A DNA stretch of 64,000 nucleotides, from the NCBI RefSeq assembly GCF_030719215.1, contig NZ_CP120983.1, positions 4,216,001 to 4,280,000 of the forward strand. The letters run 5' to 3'. This DNA is from Streptomyces sp. Alt3. Lineage in GTDB: Bacteria; Actinomycetota; Actinomycetes; Streptomycetales; Streptomycetaceae. Made by a program: the position numbers and the translations under genes. The first letter of the stretch is position 1. Each line of letters starts with the position of its first letter. This document shows, piece after piece, positions 1 to 8,673 of this stretch. Below the pieces are notes generated by a model. The model ran no database searches. It was not told where the DNA came from and saw only the letters and a list, made by a program, of their open reading frames with translations.

Positions 1-792
1 CCAGGCGCCCATGGTGCGGCCCGACGAGATGAGCGGCAGAAAGGCCCAGGACCGGCGTCCGAAGCTGCTGGCGAGGGGCCAGGTGGTGGGGAAGCGCTGC
101 CGGTACTCCTCGGGCGACGCGAGGTAGATCGCCTGCCCGGTGCGGACGACCTCGGCAGCCGGATAGTCGGTCTCCAGCAGCATGTCCGTGAACGGCTTCT
201 CGTCACCGATGTTGTGTCCGTGGTGGCCGATGACGGTCAGCCGTTCGCCCGAGACCCCGAAGACGGCCAGTCCGTCCGGCGAGAACCCGGGCATGGAGAG
301 CGAACCGGCGACCCGCAGCACCTCCTCCGTGGACCCCGCCTCGGCCAGCGCCCGTCCGGCGTCCAGCAGGAACGCCTCCCGTGACCGCCGCCAGTCGCCC
401 GTGAGGGGGGTCTGCGCCGCGGTGGCCTCCGAGGGCGGGGCGACCTCCTGGAGGATGCCCATCAGCACGTACGTGTGGCGACCGGGGGTGTCCAGCGGAA
501 CCGGCTTGGACCGGGAGCGGACCGTGCGTACGACCTCGCCGTCCTCGTCCACGATGCGAATCCTGGCCTCGGCCAGCGTGCCCTCGGCGATCGCGAAGTT
601 CACGATGCCGTCGATCTCGTTCCAGTCGGCCGGGTGGAAGCGGGGACGCACCTCCTCGCCGGGGCGGACGGTGGCCTCGGCGGGCAGTCCCACCAGCCGT
701 GCCGCCTCCGCGTCGAACGCGACCGTGCCCGATGAGCTGTCCCAGCTCCACAGACCGGTCCCGATCGCAGCCAGGATCTCCTCGGTGCGCAT
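1..792 (-). CDS. PAS/GAF sensory protein, probable SpoIIE-type phosphatase (3' end cut by window)
   Basis: The frame stays open for 264 codons from an ATG to the window edge, so this is the N-terminal part of a longer protein. Residues about 5-115 look like a PAS domain (GLWSWD near the start, FHPADW, and a closing VLMGILQEV strand). After a linker, residues about 140-264 look like a GAF domain (AGRALAEAGSTEEVLRVA, GLAVFGV, the AIYLASPEEY strand and SFGRRSWAFLPL). This PAS-GAF order in Streptomyces is usually followed by a PP2C/SpoIIE serine phosphatase, as in the complete gene at 41890; that half is not visible here. A TAAAGT hexamer lies six bases before the ATG, so the message may be leaderless. 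The PAS/GAF call is fairly safe; the phosphatase part is inference. Confidence 0.7.
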   Translation of the reverse strand, partial: MRTEEILAAIGTGLWSWDSSSGTVAFDAEAARLVGLPAEATVRPGEEVRPRFHPADWNEIDGIVNFAIAEGTLAEARIRIVDEDGEVVRTVRSRSKPVPLDTPGRHTYVLMGILQEVAPPSEATAAQTPLTGDWRRSREAFLLDAGRALAEAGSTEEVLRVAGSLSMPGFSPDGLAVFGVSGERLTVIGHHGHNIGDEKPFTDMLLETDYPAAEVVRTGQAIYLASPEEYRQRFPTTWPLASSFGRRSWAFLPLISSGRTMGAW

Positions 793-976
793 TGCCCCAC
801 TTTAGGAAGATTGTTCACTCCGTCGCCACCGAGGGGCGGCCGCGTGCAGCGAGCGCGGGAGGCCGCCGGGCACGTCCCGTACAGCCGTGCGGCGACAATG
901 CCAATGAAGCGGTGCGTCCACGGGCGGTAGCCTGGGGTGTCAATCCACCCCGACCGCGAAGACTGGATGAACGACG

Positions 977-2794
977 ATGCATCGGTACAGGTCCCACACC
1001 TGCGGCGAGCTCCGCGCCTCTGACGTCGGCACCGACGTCCGGCTGAGCGGCTGGCTGCACAATCGCCGAGACCTGGGCGGCATCCTCTTCATCGATCTGC
1101 GCGACCACTACGGTCTGGTGCAGCTCGTCGCCCGCCCCGGCACCCCCGGCAACGACGCCCTGGCGAAGCTGACCAAGGAGACCGTCGTCCGGATCGACGG
1201 CAAGGTCTCCGCGCGCGGCGCCGACAACGTCAACCCGGAGCTCCCGACCGGTGAGATCGAGATCGAGGTCACCGAGGTCGAGGTGCTGGGCGAGGCCGGA
1301 CCGCTGCCCTTCACGATCAACACCGAGGACGGCGTCAACGAGGAGCGGCGCCTGGAGTACCGCTTCCTCGACCTGCGCCGTGAGCGCATGCACCGCAACA
1401 TCATGCTGCGCTCGGCCGTGATCGCGTCCATCCGCTCCAAGATGGTCGCCCTGGGCTTCAACGAGATGGCGACGCCGATCCTCACCGCGACCTCTCCCGA
1501 GGGCGCCCGTGACTTCGTGGTCCCGTCCCGGCTGAACCCGGGCAAGTTCTACGCCCTCCCGCAGGCGCCGCAGCAGTTCAAGCAGCTGCTGATGATCTCC
1601 GGCTTCGACCGGTACTTCCAGATCGCGCCCTGCTTCCGCGACGAGGACGCCCGCGCCGACCGTTCGCCGGGCGAGTTCTACCAGCTCGACGTCGAGATGT
1701 CGTTCGTCGAGCAGGAGGACGTCTTCCAGCCGATCGAGAAGCTCATGACCGAGCTCTTCGAGGAGTTCGGCAACGGCCGCCACGTCACCTCGCCGTTCCC
1801 GCGCATCCCGTTCCGCGAGTCGATGCTGAAGTACGGCAACGACAAGCCGGACCTCCGGGCCAAGCTGGAGCTCGTCGACATCTCCGACGTCTTCGCCGAC
1901 TCCGGGTTCAAGGCGTTCGCCGGCAAGCACGTCCGCGCCCTGCCGGTGCCGGACACCGCGGGTCAGTCCCGGAAGTTCTTCGACGGCCTCGGTGAGTACG
2001 CCGTCGAGCACGGCGCCAAGGGCCTCGCCTGGGTCCGCGTCGGCGAGGACGGCACGCTGGCGGGACCGATCGCCAAGTTCCTCACCGAGACGGACGTCAA
2101 GACGCTCACCGAGCGGCTCTCCCTCGTTCCCGGCCACGCGGTCTTCTTCGGGGCGGGCGAGTTCGACGAGGTCTCCAAGATCATGTCCGCCGTCCGTGTC
2201 GAGGCCGCGAAGCGCGCCGGGCACTTCGAGGAGGGCGTCTTCCGGTTCTGCTGGGTCGTCGACTTCCCGATGTACGAGAAGGACGAGGAGACGGGCCGGA
2301 TCGACTTCTCCCACAACCCCTTCTCGATGCCGCAGGGCGGCCTGGAGGACCTGGAGACGAAGGACCCGCTGGACATCCTCGCCTGGCAGTACGACATCGT
2401 CTGCAACGGCATCGAGCTGTCCTCCGGCGCCATCCGTAACCACGAGCCCGAGCTGATGATCAAGGCCTTCGAGATCGCCGGCTACGACCGCGAGACCGTC
2501 GAGCACGAGTTCGCGGGCATGCTCCGCGCCTTCCGTCTCGGCGCCCCGCCGCACGGTGGCATCGCCCCGGGTGTCGACCGCATCGTGATGCTGCTCGCCG
2601 ACGAGCCGAACATCCGCGAGACGATCGCCTTCCCGCTCAACGGCAACGCCCAGGACCTGATGATGGGCGCCCCGACCGTGCTTGACGAGGTGCGGCTGCG
2701 CGAGCTGAACATCCAGCTCCGCAAGCCCGCCGCCTCGGCCAAGGAGAAGGCCGAGGCCAAGGACTCCGTGGCGAGGGACACCGGCGCGAAGTAG
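977..2794 (+). CDS. aspS: aspartyl-tRNA synthetase
   Basis: Class II aminoacyl-tRNA synthetase that charges tRNA-Asp (possibly also tRNA-Asn, as in bacteria using the indirect Asn-tRNA route). The 605 residues match the bacterial AspRS length, which carries an extra GAD insertion domain. Visible parts: the N-terminal OB-fold anticodon-binding region (VRLSGWLHNRRDLGGILFID), class II motif 2 (FRDEDARADRSPGEFYQLD), the GAD region around residues 290-410, and motif 3 near the end (GGIAPGVDRIVMLL). The Lys/Ala/Glu-rich tail is common in actinobacteria. It stands alone and is followed at once by a strong terminator. No T-box or other leader element is apparent in the 180 bases upstream. Confidence 0.97.
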   Translation: MHRYRSHTCGELRASDVGTDVRLSGWLHNRRDLGGILFIDLRDHYGLVQLVARPGTPGNDALAKLTKETVVRIDGKVSARGADNVNPELPTGEIEIEVTEVEVLGEAGPLPFTINTEDGVNEERRLEYRFLDLRRERMHRNIMLRSAVIASIRSKMVALGFNEMATPILTATSPEGARDFVVPSRLNPGKFYALPQAPQQFKQLLMISGFDRYFQIAPCFRDEDARADRSPGEFYQLDVEMSFVEQEDVFQPIEKLMTELFEEFGNGRHVTSPFPRIPFRESMLKYGNDKPDLRAKLELVDISDVFADSGFKAFAGKHVRALPVPDTAGQSRKFFDGLGEYAVEHGAKGLAWVRVGEDGTLAGPIAKFLTETDVKTLTERLSLVPGHAVFFGAGEFDEVSKIMSAVRVEAAKRAGHFEEGVFRFCWVVDFPMYEKDEETGRIDFSHNPFSMPQGGLEDLETKDPLDILAWQYDIVCNGIELSSGAIRNHEPELMIKAFEIAGYDRETVEHEFAGMLRAFRLGAPPHGGIAPGVDRIVMLLADEPNIRETIAFPLNGNAQDLMMGAPTVLDEVRLRELNIQLRKPAASAKEKAEAKDSVARDTGAK

Positions 2795-2824
2795 GCGGCG
2801 GCGGTTCCGCTTCGGTTCCACGTG

Positions 2825-2859
2825 AAACAGTCCCCGGCCACCCGGCCGGGGACTGTTTT
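2825..2859 (+). terminator. strong intrinsic terminator after aspS
   Basis: A perfect 15-bp stem (AAACAGTCCCCGGCC with its complement) closes a four-base ACCC loop, and the right arm runs into TTTT. It starts 30 bases after the aspS stop codon. Confidence 0.9.
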
Positions 2860-2982
2860 CGGTACGGACCGTTCTTTCGTCGGGGACTGCGTTCCGGTGC
2901 CGTGGACGGTCACGGCACACGCACAGGAACACACAGCCGGCACCCATGTTCCTGCCAGCCGGGCTGCCTAGTCTCCCGGTTC

Positions 2983-3924
2983 ATGACAGAGAATCAGGGA
3001 CCCGCACACAAGAAGGACATGACCCGGCGCAGGGTGATCCTGGCCGGTGGAGCGGTCGTGGCCGCAGCCGGAGTCGGGGCAGGTGCCGTCGCCACCGCCT
3101 CGGCCGGCGAGGAGAAGAGCGCCGCCTCCGCCACGAAGGCCGGGCAGGGCGAGGTGTGTTACCGGCTGACCTCGGAGACCACCGAGGGCCCGTACTACAT
3201 CGACGCCGACAAGATCCGGAAGGACATCACCGAGGACAAGGAGGGCATCCCTCTGACCCTCCGCCTCAAGGTGATCGACTCCGACACGTGCAAGCCGCTG
3301 AAGAAGGCGGCTGTCGACATCTGGCACTGCGACGCGCTGGGGATCTACTCCGGCTACGAGAGCATGAGCCAGGGCGGCCCCGGCGGCGGCACCCCGCCGA
3401 GCGGGGCCCCGACCGACGCGCCGACCGGCGTACCCACCGACGCACCGAGCGGCACCCCCACCGGGACGCCCCCGTCCGGCGGCCCGGGCGGTGGCGGCGG
3501 GCACAGCGAACCCACCGACGACGAGCGCTACCTGCGGGGTACCCAGCTCACCGACCAGCACGGCTTCGTGGAGTTCACGACGATCTTCCCGGGCTGGTAC
3601 CAGGGCCGTGCCGTGCACATCCACACCAAGGTGCACGTCGGCGGGAAGATGACCGACGCCGGGTACGAGGGCGGCCACACCTGCCACACCGGCCAGTTCT
3701 TCTTCGACGAGTCCGCGGTCCTCGACTCCGCCGAGGAGGAGCCGTACTCGACGAGCACCACCACCCGGACCACCCTGACCGAGGACACCATCTACGACCG
3801 GAGCGGCGTGACGGGCGGGCTGCTGAAACTCTCGTACCGCAAGGGCAGGATGGCGCGCGGCGTGACCGGTTCGATCACGATGGGCGTCGACCCCGACGAG
3901 ACCCACGACGGCACCGGCCTCTAG
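2983..3924 (+). CDS. Tat-exported intradiol ring-cleavage dioxygenase with low-complexity insert
   Basis: Family known for Fe(III)-dependent cleavage of catechol-type rings (protocatechuate/catechol dioxygenase fold). The start gives MTENQGPAHKKDMTRRRVIL, a twin-arginine signal followed by an Ala/Gly hydrophobic stretch, so export in folded form is likely. The core is recognisable: TEGPYYID, DIWHCDALGIYSGYE, then YLRGTQLTDQHGFVEF and FPGWYQGRAVHIHTKVH. The Tyr in GIYSGY, the Tyr in GWY and the two His of VHIH fit the four iron ligands. Between the two halves, at about 3375-3510, lies an unusual Gly/Pro/Thr/Ser-rich insert with PTDAPTG-like repeats. An upstream ATG at 2902 is in frame but would bury the Tat motif. 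TAGTCT eight bases before 2983 suggests a nearly leaderless message. Substrate unknown. Confidence 0.85.
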   Translation: MTENQGPAHKKDMTRRRVILAGGAVVAAAGVGAGAVATASAGEEKSAASATKAGQGEVCYRLTSETTEGPYYIDADKIRKDITEDKEGIPLTLRLKVIDSDTCKPLKKAAVDIWHCDALGIYSGYESMSQGGPGGGTPPSGAPTDAPTGVPTDAPSGTPTGTPPSGGPGGGGGHSEPTDDERYLRGTQLTDQHGFVEFTTIFPGWYQGRAVHIHTKVHVGGKMTDAGYEGGHTCHTGQFFFDESAVLDSAEEEPYSTSTTTRTTLTEDTIYDRSGVTGGLLKLSYRKGRMARGVTGSITMGVDPDETHDGTGL

Positions 3925-3966
3925 GGGCCCGGGCGCGGCAGCGTCGTTCCCGAACCCCCGGTGAGG

Positions 3967-3997
3967 AGCCCGGAACCGCGAAGGTTCCGGGTTCTTT
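3967..3997 (+). terminator. terminator after the dioxygenase gene
   Basis: An 11-bp stem (AGCCCGGAACC against GGTTCCGGGTT, one wobble pair) with a GCGAA loop, followed by CTTT. Confidence 0.75.
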
Positions 3998-4151
3998 GCC
4001 TGCGTACGGGTGGACCATGTGGAACTTCACGGACCTCGGGTACCCGAACCGGGTACATCCGGATGGCCCCGGTTCCGATTCGGTGCCGTCGGGCCCGGCA
4101 AGGACTGGCACGGGAAGTGCCCGTCCGCCCCTCACCGAGGAGTTCCGCACC

Positions 4152-4913
4152 GTGTCCGTCCCCCGTCGCCCCCATGTTCTGCTCGTCGTCATGTTCCTGC
4201 TGGTCATCGGCTGTTCCGCCGGAGCGGTCCAGACCTCCGACCCCGAGGCGCCCGGAGGGGCAGCCGGGCCGGGGTCCGGGACCGGGCAGACCCTTTCCGT
4301 GGAGCCGTCCCGCACCCCGGCGGAGATTCCGGACCTGGGCCCGGAGACCCGGGCGCGAATCCCTGCCACGGCCCGGCAGGCCCTGGTGGTGACCGGGAAG
4401 GGCCCGGACTCCAACCGCTCCGCGGTCGTGCTCCACAGCCTCGACGACCCGGCCCTCGGCTGGAGACCCGAGGCGGGCCCCTGGCCCGCCCACAACGGCA
4501 TGGAGGGCTGGACGGACCGTCACCTCGCCGACGACCTCAGGTCGCCCGTCGGGGTCTTCGGCCTCACGGACGCGGGCGGCCGGCTGCCTGACCCGGGCGC
4601 CCTGCTCCCGTACGACGAGGAGGCCCGCTTCGCGGTGAGCGGCGAGGGCTTCCTGGGCGAGCCCTTGGAGGGGTCCTTCGACTACGTCGTGGCGATCAAC
4701 TACAACCGGACCCCGGGCACGTCCCCGCTGGACCGCGAGAGGCCCCTCGGCGAGGAGCGCGGCGGCGGCATCTGGGTCCACGTGGACCACGGCGGGCCCA
4801 CCCAGGGCTGTGTCTCGCTCACCGAGGACAGGATGCGGGAGCTCCTGCTCCTCCTGGACCCCGCGAAGTCCCCCGTGATCGTGATGGGGGACGCCGCGTC
4901 GCTGGCAAGGTGA
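4152..4913 (+). CDS. lipoprotein with L,D-transpeptidase (YkuD-like) domain
   Basis: Predicted cell-envelope lipoprotein of 253 residues. The GTG start is chosen because GAGGAG lies about ten bases upstream and it yields a complete lipoprotein signal: an n-region with PRRP, the hydrophobic HVLLVVMFLLVIG, and the lipobox cysteine in VIGC. A Pro/Gly-rich linker follows. The C-terminal half carries the YkuD-type signature: a His in WVHVDHGG and the nucleophile Cys in TQGCVSL. Family members form 3-3 cross-links in peptidoglycan; some Streptomyces members with this sequence type are uncharacterised. The open frame extends far upstream, but that part is out-of-frame reading of the dioxygenase gene. 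Convergent with metG. Confidence 0.8.
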   Translation: MSVPRRPHVLLVVMFLLVIGCSAGAVQTSDPEAPGGAAGPGSGTGQTLSVEPSRTPAEIPDLGPETRARIPATARQALVVTGKGPDSNRSAVVLHSLDDPALGWRPEAGPWPAHNGMEGWTDRHLADDLRSPVGVFGLTDAGGRLPDPGALLPYDEEARFAVSGEGFLGEPLEGSFDYVVAINYNRTPGTSPLDRERPLGEERGGGIWVHVDHGGPTQGCVSLTEDRMRELLLLLDPAKSPVIVMGDAASLAR

Positions 4914-4944
4914 CGTGGACGGACGTCCTGACGCATCACACGCG

Positions 4945-4981
4945 GGAGCCCGGGTCCCGAACACATCGGGACCCGGGCTCC
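4945..4981. terminator. bidirectional terminator between the transpeptidase gene and metG
   Basis: A perfect 16-bp inverted repeat (GGAGCCCGGGTCCCGA and its complement) around an ACACA loop, placed between two convergent genes and able to serve both. Confidence 0.85.
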
Positions 4982-4999
4982 TGCGTCGCGTACTGCCGC

Positions 5000-6613
5000 T
5001 TACGCGGGCTTCTCCTCCAGGCGCGGGAAAAGCACCGCGCCCTTCGTCACCGTCGCGCCCGCGGGCAGCTGTCCCCAGCGGCCCGCGTCCTGGACCCGCT
5101 GGTCGGCCAGGGCGCCCAGGGACGCCTCGGCGCCCAGGGAGTCCCACAGCTTCTGCGAGGTGTCCGGCATCACGGAGTTCAGCAGGACCGCGACACCGCG
5201 CAGCGACTCGGCCGCCGTGTAGAGGATGGCCGCGAGACGGGCCTGGCCCTCCGGCGACGTGTCCTTGGCGACCTTCCAGGGCTCCTGCTCCGTGATGTAG
5301 CCGTTGACCTGCTTCACGAAGTCGAAGATCGCCAGGATGCCGCCCTGGAAGTCCAGCTCCTCGCCGATCCTGGCGTCCGCCGTGGCGACCGCCTGCGCCA
5401 GACCCTCCTGGACCGCACGCTCGGCGTCACCGTCGGCCGTGGCCTCCGGGAGCGCACCGCCGAAGTACTTGCCGACCATGGCCGCGACGCGCGAGGCGAG
5501 GTTGCCGTAGTCGTTGGCCAGCTCGGAGGTGTAGCGGGCGCTGAAGTCCTCCCACGAGAAGGAGCCGTCGCTGCCGTACGCGATGGCCCGCAGGAAGTAC
5601 CAGCGGTAGGCGTCCACGCCGAAGTGCGAGGTCAGGTCCTGCGGCTTGATTCCCGTCAGGTTCGACTTCGACATCTTCTCGCCGCCGACCATCAGCCAGC
5701 CGTTGGCGACGACCTTGCCGGGCAGCGGAAGACCCTGCGCCATCAGCATGGCCGGCCAGATGACCGAGTGGAAGCGCAGGATGTCCTTGCCGATCAGGTG
5801 GACGTCCGCCGGGAAGGTGCCGTCGAACTTCTCCTGGTTGGCGCCGTAGCCGACCGCCGTGGCGTAGTTGAGCAGGGCGTCGATCCACACGTAGATCACG
5901 TGCTTCGGGTCCCACGGGACCGGGACGCCCCAGTCGAAGGTGGAGCGCGAGATCGACAGGTCCTGGAGACCCTGCTTGACGAAGTTCACGATCTCGTTGC
6001 GGGCGGACTCGGGCTGGATGAAGTCCGGGTTGGCCGCGTAGAACTCCATGAGCTTCGGGCCGTACTCGCTCAGCTTGAAGAAGTAGTTCTCCTCCTTGAG
6101 GAGCTCCACCGGCTTCTTGTGGATCGGGCACAGCTTCGTGCCGTCCTCGGCCTCGATCAGGTCCCCGGGGAGCTTGTACTCCTCGCAGCCCACGCAGTAC
6201 GGGCCTTCGTACCCGCCCTTGTAGATCTGGTCCTTGTCGAAGAGGTCCTGCACGAACTCCTGCACACGGTCCGTGTGCCGCTTCTCCGTCGTCCGGATGA
6301 AGTCGTCGTTCGCGATGTTCAGGTGCTCCCAGAGGGGCTTCCAGGCCTCCTCGACGAGCTTGTCGCACCAGGCCTGGGGGGTGACGTTGTTCGCCTCGGC
6401 CGTGCGCATGATCTTCTGACCGTGCTCGTCCGTGCCGGTGAGGTACCACACCTTCTCGCCGCGCTGGCGGTGCCAGCGGGTGAGCACGTCGCCTGCGACG
6501 GTCGTGTAGGCGTGGCCCAGGTGAGGAGCGTCGTTGACGTAGTAAATGGGGGTCGATACGTAGAAACTCTTCACGCCGTCGCCCCCTTGCTTCTCGGATC
6601 CAGTGGCCGCCAT
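5000..6613 (-). CDS. metG: methionyl-tRNA synthetase
   Basis: Class I synthetase charging elongator and initiator tRNA-Met. The 537 residues include the HIGH-type motif HLGH at residues 31-34, a zinc-knuckle region (CVGCEEYK then CPIHKKPVE), and KMSKS in GGEKMSKSNLTG. The anticodon-binding helical domain closes the protein. There is no C-terminal tRNA-binding (EMAP-like) extension, as is usual in actinobacteria. The start is MAATGSEKQG; an in-frame GTG lies 13 codons later. A TAGGAT -10 hexamer ends exactly seven bases before the ATG, so the transcript probably starts at or next to the A of the start codon (leaderless). Confidence 0.96.
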   Translation of the reverse strand: MAATGSEKQGGDGVKSFYVSTPIYYVNDAPHLGHAYTTVAGDVLTRWHRQRGEKVWYLTGTDEHGQKIMRTAEANNVTPQAWCDKLVEEAWKPLWEHLNIANDDFIRTTEKRHTDRVQEFVQDLFDKDQIYKGGYEGPYCVGCEEYKLPGDLIEAEDGTKLCPIHKKPVELLKEENYFFKLSEYGPKLMEFYAANPDFIQPESARNEIVNFVKQGLQDLSISRSTFDWGVPVPWDPKHVIYVWIDALLNYATAVGYGANQEKFDGTFPADVHLIGKDILRFHSVIWPAMLMAQGLPLPGKVVANGWLMVGGEKMSKSNLTGIKPQDLTSHFGVDAYRWYFLRAIAYGSDGSFSWEDFSARYTSELANDYGNLASRVAAMVGKYFGGALPEATADGDAERAVQEGLAQAVATADARIGEELDFQGGILAIFDFVKQVNGYITEQEPWKVAKDTSPEGQARLAAILYTAAESLRGVAVLLNSVMPDTSQKLWDSLGAEASLGALADQRVQDAGRWGQLPAGATVTKGAVLFPRLEEKPA

Positions 6614-6620
6614 GGTCGAA

Positions 6621-6626
6621 ATCCTA
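6621..6626 (-). promoter_or_regulatory. -10 hexamer TAGGAT of leaderless metG
   Basis: TAGGAT on the minus strand, separated from the metG ATG by seven bases (TTCGACC). No convincing -35 is visible. Confidence 0.6.
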
Positions 6627-6760
6627 ACGGTCCGTGGGAGATCCACTCACATCGATAACGGCCGCCCGGGCCGCGGAGAGCTTTGCGAAACATCCTTTCC
6701 CGTACCAAAGACGCATCCTGGGAGGAGTGGGCACGCGTGCACGAGGCAGGGGACAACACG

Positions 6761-7414
6761 ATGCGGGTACTGGTCGCCGAGGACGAGGAGATTCTGGCGG
6801 AACTGGTGGCGACCGGGCTGCGGCGCGCCGGATTCGCCGTGGACACCGTGTACAGCGGGGACGCGGCACTCGCCTATCTGGGACTGCACGACTACGACGT
6901 GGTCGTCCTGGACCGGGATCTTCCCCGGGTGCACGGTGACGACGTGGCCCGCAGGCTCGTGGCGACCGGCTCGCGCACCAGGATCCTGATGCTCACCGCC
7001 TCGGGGACCATGGAGGACCGGGTGGAGGGGCTCGATCTGGGTGCCGACGACTACGTGAGCAAGCCCTTCGAGTTCCCCGAGCTGGTGTCACGGGTGCGTG
7101 CCCTGCGGCGCCGCAGCGCCCGTCCGGTCCCACCGCAGCTGGAGAGACACGGCATCAGGCTCGACAGTGTCCGCCGTGCCGCCACCCGGGACGGGCGGGA
7201 CCTCGATCTGTCGCCGAAGGAGTTCACCGTGCTGCAGCTGCTGCTGGAGGCCGACGGGGCCACCGTCAGCGCCGAGGAACTGCTGGAGCGGGCCTGGGAC
7301 GCCAACGCGGACCCCTTCACGGGCGCAGTACGCGTCTGTATGAGCAAGCTCCGCGCCAAGCTGGGAGAACCGGCGCTGATCCGCACGGTGCAGGGCGTCG
7401 GGTACGCCCTGTGA
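6761..7414 (+). CDS. OmpR-family response regulator
   Basis: Two-component response regulator of 217 residues. The receiver domain (1-115) shows the acidic pair in VAEDEE, phospho-acceptor Asp51 in VVVLDRDLP, the Thr/Ser switch in MLTAS and the conserved Lys in VSKPFEF. The C-terminal winged helix (about 125-217) has the OmpR hallmarks DLSPKEFTVLQLLL and the closing IRTVQGVGYAL. The ATG is preceded by GAGGCAGGGG at good spacing. The stop overlaps the GTG start of the kinase gene by four bases, so the two are translationally coupled. The target genes are not apparent; the adjacent vWA gene is convergent, not a co-transcribed target. Confidence 0.93.
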   Translation: MRVLVAEDEEILAELVATGLRRAGFAVDTVYSGDAALAYLGLHDYDVVVLDRDLPRVHGDDVARRLVATGSRTRILMLTASGTMEDRVEGLDLGADDYVSKPFEFPELVSRVRALRRRSARPVPPQLERHGIRLDSVRRAATRDGRDLDLSPKEFTVLQLLLEADGATVSAEELLERAWDANADPFTGAVRVCMSKLRAKLGEPALIRTVQGVGYAL

Positions 7415-8673
7415 GCCGTCTGCTGGGCCTGGTGAGAGCGACCGGGGCCGCCCAGGTGCGGCACTCGACGATCCGGATGCGGATCGCCCTCGTCTACGGC
7501 GGGGTCTTCCTGGTGCTCGGCACGGCCCTGCTCACCACGGTCAACCTGGCCTCACGCGCCGGCACGGACTCGCAGGCGCGCGCCATCGCCACGTCGGCCG
7601 CGGTCGCCCAGCCAGGCTTCGCGGTCAACGGCCCCCTGCACGCACGGGGCCGCCTCGGACCGCCCACGGTCTACGACCTGACCGACGACGTCAGTGACGC
7701 CGCGAGCAAGGAGCTCCTGTACTGGTCGGCCGCCGCGCTGCTCGTCATGACAGGGTGCGCTGTCGGGGTGGGCTGGTGGACCGCGGGCCGGGTGCTGCGG
7801 CCCGTCCACGCGATGACCGCGAAGGCGCGACGGCTCTCCGAGCACACCCTGCACGAGCGGATCGCGTCCAGTGGTCCGGACGACGAACTGAAGGAGCTGG
7901 GAGAGACGCTCGACGCGCTGCTGGCCCGGCTGGAGAAGGCCTTCGACAGCCAGCGCCGCTTCATCGCCAACGCCTCGCACGAGCTGCGGACCCCGCTGGC
8001 GACCCAGCGGGCGGCGATCCAGATCGGGCTCGACGACCCGTCACCGGAGGACCTCGTACGCACCCGGCAGACGCTGCTGGACAACAACCGGCGCAGTGAG
8101 CGGCTCATCGAGGGCCTGCTGGTGCTGGCGCGCAGCGAACGGGGGCTCGCGAAGAGCGAGCGCGCGCCGGTGGACCTGGCGCGGGTGGTCGGTGAGGAGG
8201 CCGCCCGGCCCCTCGCGGCGACGGAGCGGTCACCTGCGTCCCGCCCGGAGATCACGGTCGCGGCCGAGCCCTGCGTCGTACGCGGGAACCGGCAGCTCCT
8301 CGCGCAACTGGTGGCGAACCTGCTGTCCAACGCTGTGCGTTACAACGTGTCCGGTGGCCGGGTGCAGGTGTCACTGGCGGCGGACGGGGCCCTGGTGGTC
8401 CGCAACACAGGTCCCTCGGTGGTGGAAGGGGACATCGCCGGGTTCTTCCAGCCCTTCCGGCGTGGGGAGGGGCGGGACCGGATGGGCCAGGGCTCGGGGC
8501 TCGGGCTGTCGATCGTGCGTTCCATCGCGTTGGCCCACGGCGGTACGGCCACGGCGGTGCCCGGCCCGGAGGGCGGGCTCGCCGTGACCGTACGGCTGCC
8601 GGTGGATCAGTCCTCCGCGACGACTCCGCGGGCGGCGGTCCAGGCGGAGAGCCCGGCGAGCACCTCCCGGTAG
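7411..8673 (+). CDS. HAMP-containing sensor histidine kinase
   Basis: Membrane sensor kinase of 420 residues, partner of the preceding regulator. TM1 is at about 24-46 (MRIALVYGGVFLVLG) and TM2 at about 101-124. The short extracellular loop has no recognised domain. A HAMP segment (about 125-180) leads to the dimerisation/phosphoacceptor helix with His190 in ASHELRTPLATQ. The ATPase domain shows the N-box NLLSNAVRYN, a degenerate G1 region and the G2 box GQGSGLGLSIV. The GTG start overlaps the regulator stop. The last 22 or so codons overlap, in antisense, the 3' end of the convergent vWA gene by 67 bases. Confidence 0.93.
   Translation: MSRLLGLVRATGAAQVRHSTIRMRIALVYGGVFLVLGTALLTTVNLASRAGTDSQARAIATSAAVAQPGFAVNGPLHARGRLGPPTVYDLTDDVSDAASKELLYWSAAALLVMTGCAVGVGWWTAGRVLRPVHAMTAKARRLSEHTLHERIASSGPDDELKELGETLDALLARLEKAFDSQRRFIANASHELRTPLATQRAAIQIGLDDPSPEDLVRTRQTLLDNNRRSERLIEGLLVLARSERGLAKSERAPVDLARVVGEEAARPLAATERSPASRPEITVAAEPCVVRGNRQLLAQLVANLLSNAVRYNVSGGRVQVSLAADGALVVRNTGPSVVEGDIAGFFQPFRRGEGRDRMGQGSGLGLSIVRSIALAHGGTATAVPGPEGGLAVTVRLPVDQSSATTPRAAVQAESPASTSR

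Noticed and set aside
815..2947. Minus-strand 710-codon frame antisense to aspS
   Set aside because: Antisense shadow of aspS; composition is typical of antisense frames and no domain is recognisable.
2946..4151. The upstream half of the frame ending at the transpeptidase stop
   Set aside because: It is an out-of-frame reading of the dioxygenase gene; the lipoprotein signal and ribosome binding site place the start at 4152.
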